From Dehalococcoidia bacterium CG2_30_46_9 (GTDB lineage: Bacteria; Chloroflexota; Dehalococcoidia; GIF9; AB-539-J10), in the NCBI GenBank assembly GCA_001873005.1, contig MNYE01000034.1, positions 1 through 7,637 on the forward strand: a DNA stretch of 7,637 nt. The letters are read 5' to 3'. The translations under genes and the position numbers were made by a program. Of the stretch, positions 4,464 through 7,637 are shown one piece after another. How positions within the stretch are numbered: position 1 is the stretch's first letter; the number at the start of each line of letters is the position of its first letter. The notes beneath the pieces are model-generated. The model searched no databases, was not told where the DNA came from, and saw only the letters and a list, made by a program, of their open reading frames with translations.

Positions 4464-6347
4464 ATGGTAACCAAGATAAAACCTATGCTTGCGGCAAGTA
4501 ACCTTACCCATCGTCTTGACATAAGGAATGTGGCCATAATCGCCCATGTTGACCACGGCAAGACCACCCTGGTTGATGCCATGCTAAAACAAAGCAAGGT
4601 CTTCCGGGAAAACCAGCAAGTGGGCGAGTTGATATTGGACTGGAATGCTCTGGAACGGGAAAAAGGCATTACCATCCTGGCCAAGAACACGGCGGTAATT
4701 TACCGGGGAGTCAAAATTAACATCATAGATACCCCGGGGCATGCCGATTTTAGCGGAGAAGTGGAGCGGGTAATCAACATGGCTGACGGCTGTCTGCTCC
4801 TGGTGGACTCCATAGAAGGTCCTATGCCCCAGACCAAATTTCTCTTGCGGCGGGCACTGGAAAAGGGCCTAAAACCGATTGTGCTCATCAACAAGATAGA
4901 CAGAAAGAATTCACGGATAGCCGAGGTGGTTAGACTTACTCAGGATCTCTTCCTGGAATTAGCCACCAGCGCTGACCAGCTTGATTTTCCAATTCTGTAC
5001 ACCAGTGCCAGAGACGGCGTAGCCATTACTGAACCAGGGTCCGAAGGCAAGAACCTGGTGCCCCTCTTTGAATGTATTCTTGAGCGGGTGCCACCGCCAC
5101 AAATTGAAACTGGACAGTTTCAGATGCTGGTATCCAACCTGGACTATGACAGCTACAAAGGGAAGATTGTCATTGGCCGCATTTTCCGGGGCAAGATAGC
5201 CACCGGCGACCCTGTGGTCATAATAAGTGCCGGAGGAAATATAATACAGCAAGAAATCAGAGAAATATTCACCTACCTGGGACTAAACCGGGAGGAAGTG
5301 ACTGAGGCATTGGCTGGAGACATTGTAGCGGTGACGGGTCTGGATAATGTGAGCATTGGGGATACCGTTGCCAGCCCGGAGCAGCCTGAGGCCCTACCGG
5401 GTATAGATATAGGTGAACCTACCGTAAAGATGACTTTCGGAGTAAACACCTCTCCGTTTGGCGGCCGAGAGGGACGTTTCAGCACTTCCCGGCAGCTTAT
5501 GGAAAGGCTCTACCGGGAACTGCAGACTAATCTCAGTCTAAAAGTCCAGAATACGGACAGCCCTCATTGTTTCCTTGTCTCAGGTAGAGGGGAACTGCAC
5601 CTGGCTATCCTTATTGAGACTATGCGCCGGGAGGGCTACGAATTTGAAGTCTCCAAGCCAGAAGCTATTACGAAGGTAGTGGACGGTAGAATTATGGAGC
5701 CAGTAGAAGCCCTAACTATTGACACCCGGGGTGAATACATGGGGGCCTTAATGGAAATTCTGAGCCATCGGCAGGCCCGACTCCGGGACATGCACAGCGA
5801 TGTAGGGGCAGGCTTGCCTGCCCAAAGTGAAGGTAATGTGCGTCTGGAATTCCAAATCCCCACCCGGGGACTCATCGGCTTCCGCAACGCTTTCCTGACT
5901 ACCACACGAGGCGAAGGCGTCATAAACACCCTGTTCCTGGACTATGAGCCATGGTTGGGAGATATAGTCTCCACCCGTAATGGAGCTCTGGTAGCGGCCG
6001 AGGAAGGTACGGCTGTTAGCTACAGTTTAAATAATGCCCAGGAGCATGGTAGCACTTTCATTGAACCAGGTACGTCAGTTTATGAAGGCATGATAGTCGG
6101 TCTCAATTCCCGAGAACAGGATTTGGCTGTTAATGTCTGCAAGGAAAAGAAACAGACCAATGTCCGTGCTTCTACTTCCGATATCGCCATAAAGTTGACC
6201 TCACCCCTGAAGTTGAGCCTGGAGGAGTCCCTGGACTTTATCAAGGATGATGAACTGGTTGAGGTGACTCCCAAAAATATCAGGTTGCGCAAAAAGTTAC
6301 TAACCCAGGAACAGCGGCTGAAGGCCAAGGCACAAGCGAGGTCTTAA
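4464..6347 (+). CDS. typA: TypA/BipA ribosome-associated translational GTPase
   Basis: The 627-residue protein is the TypA/BipA GTPase, an EF-G-like factor that binds 70S ribosomes and aids subunit assembly and stress adaptation. GTPase motifs are AHVDHGKTT (27-35, G1), EREKGITI (64-71, G2), DTPGHADF (89-96, G3 with the catalytic His), NKID (143-146, G4) and a TSA G5 motif. Later domains include [20 protein letters not shown], and the BipA-specific C-terminal domain contains [14 protein letters not shown] and TRGEG. An N-terminal extension of about 18 residues precedes the usual [13 protein letters not shown] start. The ATG at 4464 was chosen because the -10 box lies 10 nt upstream; Met8 is an alternative. 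Residues 447-455 (VGAGLPAQS) are extra compared with the family and coincide with a perfect palindrome. A leaderless transcript is expected, and the gene appears to be its own unit. Confidence 0.97.
   Translation: MVTKIKPMLAASNLTHRLDIRNVAIIAHVDHGKTTLVDAMLKQSKVFRENQQVGELILDWNALEREKGITILAKNTAVIYRGVKINIIDTPGHADFSGEVERVINMADGCLLLVDSIEGPMPQTKFLLRRALEKGLKPIVLINKIDRKNSRIAEVVRLTQDLFLELATSADQLDFPILYTSARDGVAITEPGSEGKNLVPLFECILERVPPPQIETGQFQMLVSNLDYDSYKGKIVIGRIFRGKIATGDPVVIISAGGNIIQQEIREIFTYLGLNREEVTEALAGDIVAVTGLDNVSIGDTVASPEQPEALPGIDIGEPTVKMTFGVNTSPFGGREGRFSTSRQLMERLYRELQTNLSLKVQNTDSPHCFLVSGRGELHLAILIETMRREGYEFEVSKPEAITKVVDGRIMEPVEALTIDTRGEYMGALMEILSHRQARLRDMHSDVGAGLPAQSEGNVRLEFQIPTRGLIGFRNAFLTTTRGEGVINTLFLDYEPWLGDIVSTRNGALVAAEEGTAVSYSLNNAQEHGSTFIEPGTSVYEGMIVGLNSREQDLAVNVCKEKKQTNVRASTSDIAIKLTSPLKLSLEESLDFIKDDELVEVTPKNIRLRKKLLTQEQRLKAKAQARS
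5802..5825. repeat. In-frame palindrome inside typA
   Basis: GGGCAGGC (5806-5813) and GCCTGCCC (5816-5823) form a perfect 8-bp inverted repeat with a TT loop, preceded by GTAG. It resembles the GTAGGGGCAGG-type palindromic repeats found between bacterial genes. It encodes VGAGLPAQ, which interrupts the expected link between RDMHSD and EGNVRLEF of TypA, where family members are typically shorter. The frame is kept. Confidence 0.65.
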
Positions 6348-6350
6348 TCG

Positions 6351-6406
6351 GCCAATTGTTCAACAGCCATACACATAGCCAGCAAAGCTTTTTGCCTGCT
6401 ATAATT
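6351..6406 (+). repeat. Copy 2 of the degenerate 55-bp duplication, upstream of comM
   Basis: This non-coding stretch after typA is similar to 4400-4454. The shared part includes AACAGCCATA-like sequence derived in copy 1 from acpS codons, the AGCAAAGCTT block and the CCTGCTATAATT promoter. Here no acpS frame is left. GCAAA (6382-6386) and TTTGC (6391-6395) make a small stem in this copy that is lost in copy 1. Confidence 0.7.
6397..6405 (+). promoter_or_regulatory. Extended -10 promoter of comM, probably leaderless
   Basis: TGCTATAAT, identical to the typA box, lies with its last base 9 nt before the ATG at 6415. There is no Shine-Dalgarno sequence between them, so the mRNA is likely leaderless or carries a 1-3 nt leader. 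No recognisable -35 is seen. Confidence 0.7.
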
Positions 6407-6414
6407 GCCACGAT

Positions 6415-7637
6415 ATGCTAGCCAAGGTATCAAGTTGTGCTGTGGTGGGCCTGGAAGGAGCTATGATAGAGGTGGAAGTGGATATCGCTGCCGGCCTTCC
6501 TTCTTTCACCATTGTGGGCTTGCCCGACAAAGCGGTACAGGAAGCAAGAGAGAGAGTTAGAGCTGCTATAAGAAATTCTAACTATAAGTTCCCTGGTAGA
6601 CGCATTACTGTCAATTTAGCTCCAGCAGACCTGAAGAAAGAAGGTCCGGCTTACGACTTGCCCATAGCCGTAGGCATATTAATCAGCTCAGGACAACTTA
6701 TTGCTGACCTCTCAGGTAGTGTCTTTCTGGGGGAGTTATCTCTGGACGGGAAGCTACGCCATACTCATGGCGTATTGCCTATGGTAGCTTTAGCTAAGAA
6801 CAAAGGCTTAATGACAATGTTTGTGCCTCTGGATGACGCCAAAGAAGCATCTTTAGTAAACGATCTGCATATATTCCCGGCAGAATCATTGGCTCAATTA
6901 GTTGCCCATTTGGAGGGAGAGATAAGGATTCCGGAATATCCCCGGCAGGTAAATTGGCAGCAAGAAATTCACAAAGATTATACTTTTGACCTCAGCTACA
7001 TTAAGGGACAGGAACATGCCAAAAGAGCTCTGGAGATAGCCGCGGCAGGAAGACACAACATCTTGATGATAGGTCCACCAGGAAGTGGCAAGACTATGCT
7101 AGCTCGCTCTTTACCATCAATTCTGCCTCCTCTAACAATGGAGGAGGCTATTGAGGTAACCAAAATTTATAGTGTCAGCGGATTACTCCCCCGGGATACT
7201 CCCATCATCATAGAACGCCCTTTCCGCTCCCCTCATTACACTATTTCTCATGTTGGACTGGTAGGAGGGGGACAATGGCCAAAGCCTGGCGAGATAAGCT
7301 TGAGTCATCATGGGGTAATCTTCCTTGATGAATTTCCCGAGTTTGGACATACTACTCTGGAAGCATTACGCCAGCCAATAGAAGATAGAACAATCACTGT
7401 CAGCCGGGTTCGCGGTAGCGTGACTTTCCCTGCCAGTTTCATGCTGGTGGCAGCTATGAATCCCTGCCCCTGCGGCTATTTTGGAGACCCATTCAAAGAG
7501 TGTAAGTGTTCCGCCGGGGAAATCTCGCGCTATCATAAAAGGATAAGCGGACCACTGCTTGACCGCATAGACATCTTTGTTGATGTCCCCCACGTTGATT
7601 ACGAGAAACTCACTGAAATTAAGCCGGCGGAAGCATC
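6415..7637 (+). CDS. comM: ComM/YifB family AAA+ Mg-chelatase-like protein, 5' part
   Basis: The frame is open from ATG 6415 to the window edge (407 codons; the family is about 500, so roughly the last 100 residues lie outside). The product matches ComM/YifB, whose Vibrio and Acinetobacter members are hexameric helicases promoting branch migration in natural transformation; in most bacteria the role is unproven. The N-terminal Lon-like ChlI domain has [20 protein letters not shown] (27-46), [15 protein letters not shown] (63-77) and [10 protein letters not shown]. The AAA+ module has Walker A GPPGSGKT (220-227) and Walker B VIFLDE (301-306). [11 protein letters not shown] (268-278) and an arginine-rich [15 protein letters not shown] (372-386) follow. 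Four cysteines in CPCG and CKC (351, 353, 363, 365) could bind zinc, as in the family. The start is supported by the -10 box 9 nt upstream. No signs of transfer are seen. Confidence 0.94.
   Translation, partial: MLAKVSSCAVVGLEGAMIEVEVDIAAGLPSFTIVGLPDKAVQEARERVRAAIRNSNYKFPGRRITVNLAPADLKKEGPAYDLPIAVGILISSGQLIADLSGSVFLGELSLDGKLRHTHGVLPMVALAKNKGLMTMFVPLDDAKEASLVNDLHIFPAESLAQLVAHLEGEIRIPEYPRQVNWQQEIHKDYTFDLSYIKGQEHAKRALEIAAAGRHNILMIGPPGSGKTMLARSLPSILPPLTMEEAIEVTKIYSVSGLLPRDTPIIIERPFRSPHYTISHVGLVGGGQWPKPGEISLSHHGVIFLDEFPEFGHTTLEALRQPIEDRTITVSRVRGSVTFPASFMLVAAMNPCPCGYFGDPFKECKCSAGEISRYHKRISGPLLDRIDIFVDVPHVDYEKLTEIKPAEA

Noticed and set aside
4427..4690. Minus-strand frame covering the typA promoter
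   Set aside because: It mostly overlaps the conserved GTPase N-terminus in antisense and has a low-complexity, unrecognisable product.
7125..7148. GCCTCCT/AGGAGGC inverted repeat in comM
   Set aside because: The encoded LPPLTMEEA is conserved in the ComM family, so the symmetry arises from normal codons and not from an inserted element.
1..7637. CRISPR array, tRNA, rRNA or transposase gene
   Set aside because: No regularly spaced repeats, cloverleaf tRNA with the usual conserved bases, rRNA sequence or transposase motif was seen.

Overview
The window carries the distal part of a [NiFe]-hydrogenase maturation (hyp) operon followed by three unrelated housekeeping genes, all on the + strand. 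Gene order is: 3' end of hypF (1-87), a small unknown gene (131-352), hypC (355-582), hypD (569-1669), a gene of the uncharacterised DUF6125 type (1721-2272), hypE (2288-3331), a hydrogenase maturation endopeptidase (3325-3894), acpS (4067-4426), typA/bipA (4464-6347) and the 5' part of comM/yifB (6415 to the window end, about 407 of roughly 500 codons). There is no gene-free stretch over 300 bases; the longest gap is the 172 bases before acpS, which hold a palindromic repeat and an AT-rich leader.

How the genes work together: HypF and HypE make the cyanide ligands, with HypE ending in the family's PRIC tail. HypC and HypD form the scaffold on which Fe(CN)2CO is assembled. The endopeptidase trims the hydrogenase large subunit after nickel insertion. 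HypA/HypB and the hydrogenase itself are not in the window. Tight spacing and overlaps (hypC/hypD 14 nt, hypE/protease 7 nt) indicate one transcript. acpS (phosphopantetheinyl transfer to acyl carrier protein), typA (ribosome-associated GTPase) and comM (AAA+ helicase-like protein) look like separate units; typA and comM each have a near-consensus extended -10 box so close to the ATG that leaderless mRNAs are expected.

The most unusual feature is a set of small palindromic or REP-like sequences, including three that lie in frame inside conserved genes: hypD (about 1470-1499), the protease (3431-3480) and typA (about 5802-5825). Each falls where the protein appears to carry extra residues compared with its family. 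Related intergenic copies sit at 98-116 and 3918-3981. This resembles the in-frame palindromic elements known from Rickettsia. A second unusual feature is a degenerate duplication of about 55 bp: the acpS 3' end plus typA promoter (4400-4454) reappears before comM (6351-6406).

The organism is probably an anaerobic, hydrogen-metabolising bacterium. The DUF6125 gene, the REP-like sequences resembling GTCATTGCGAGCGAAGC and the leaderless promoters make me favour a Dehalococcoidia-like Chloroflexota genome, but this is recalled resemblance rather than a search result, so taxonomy is tentative.
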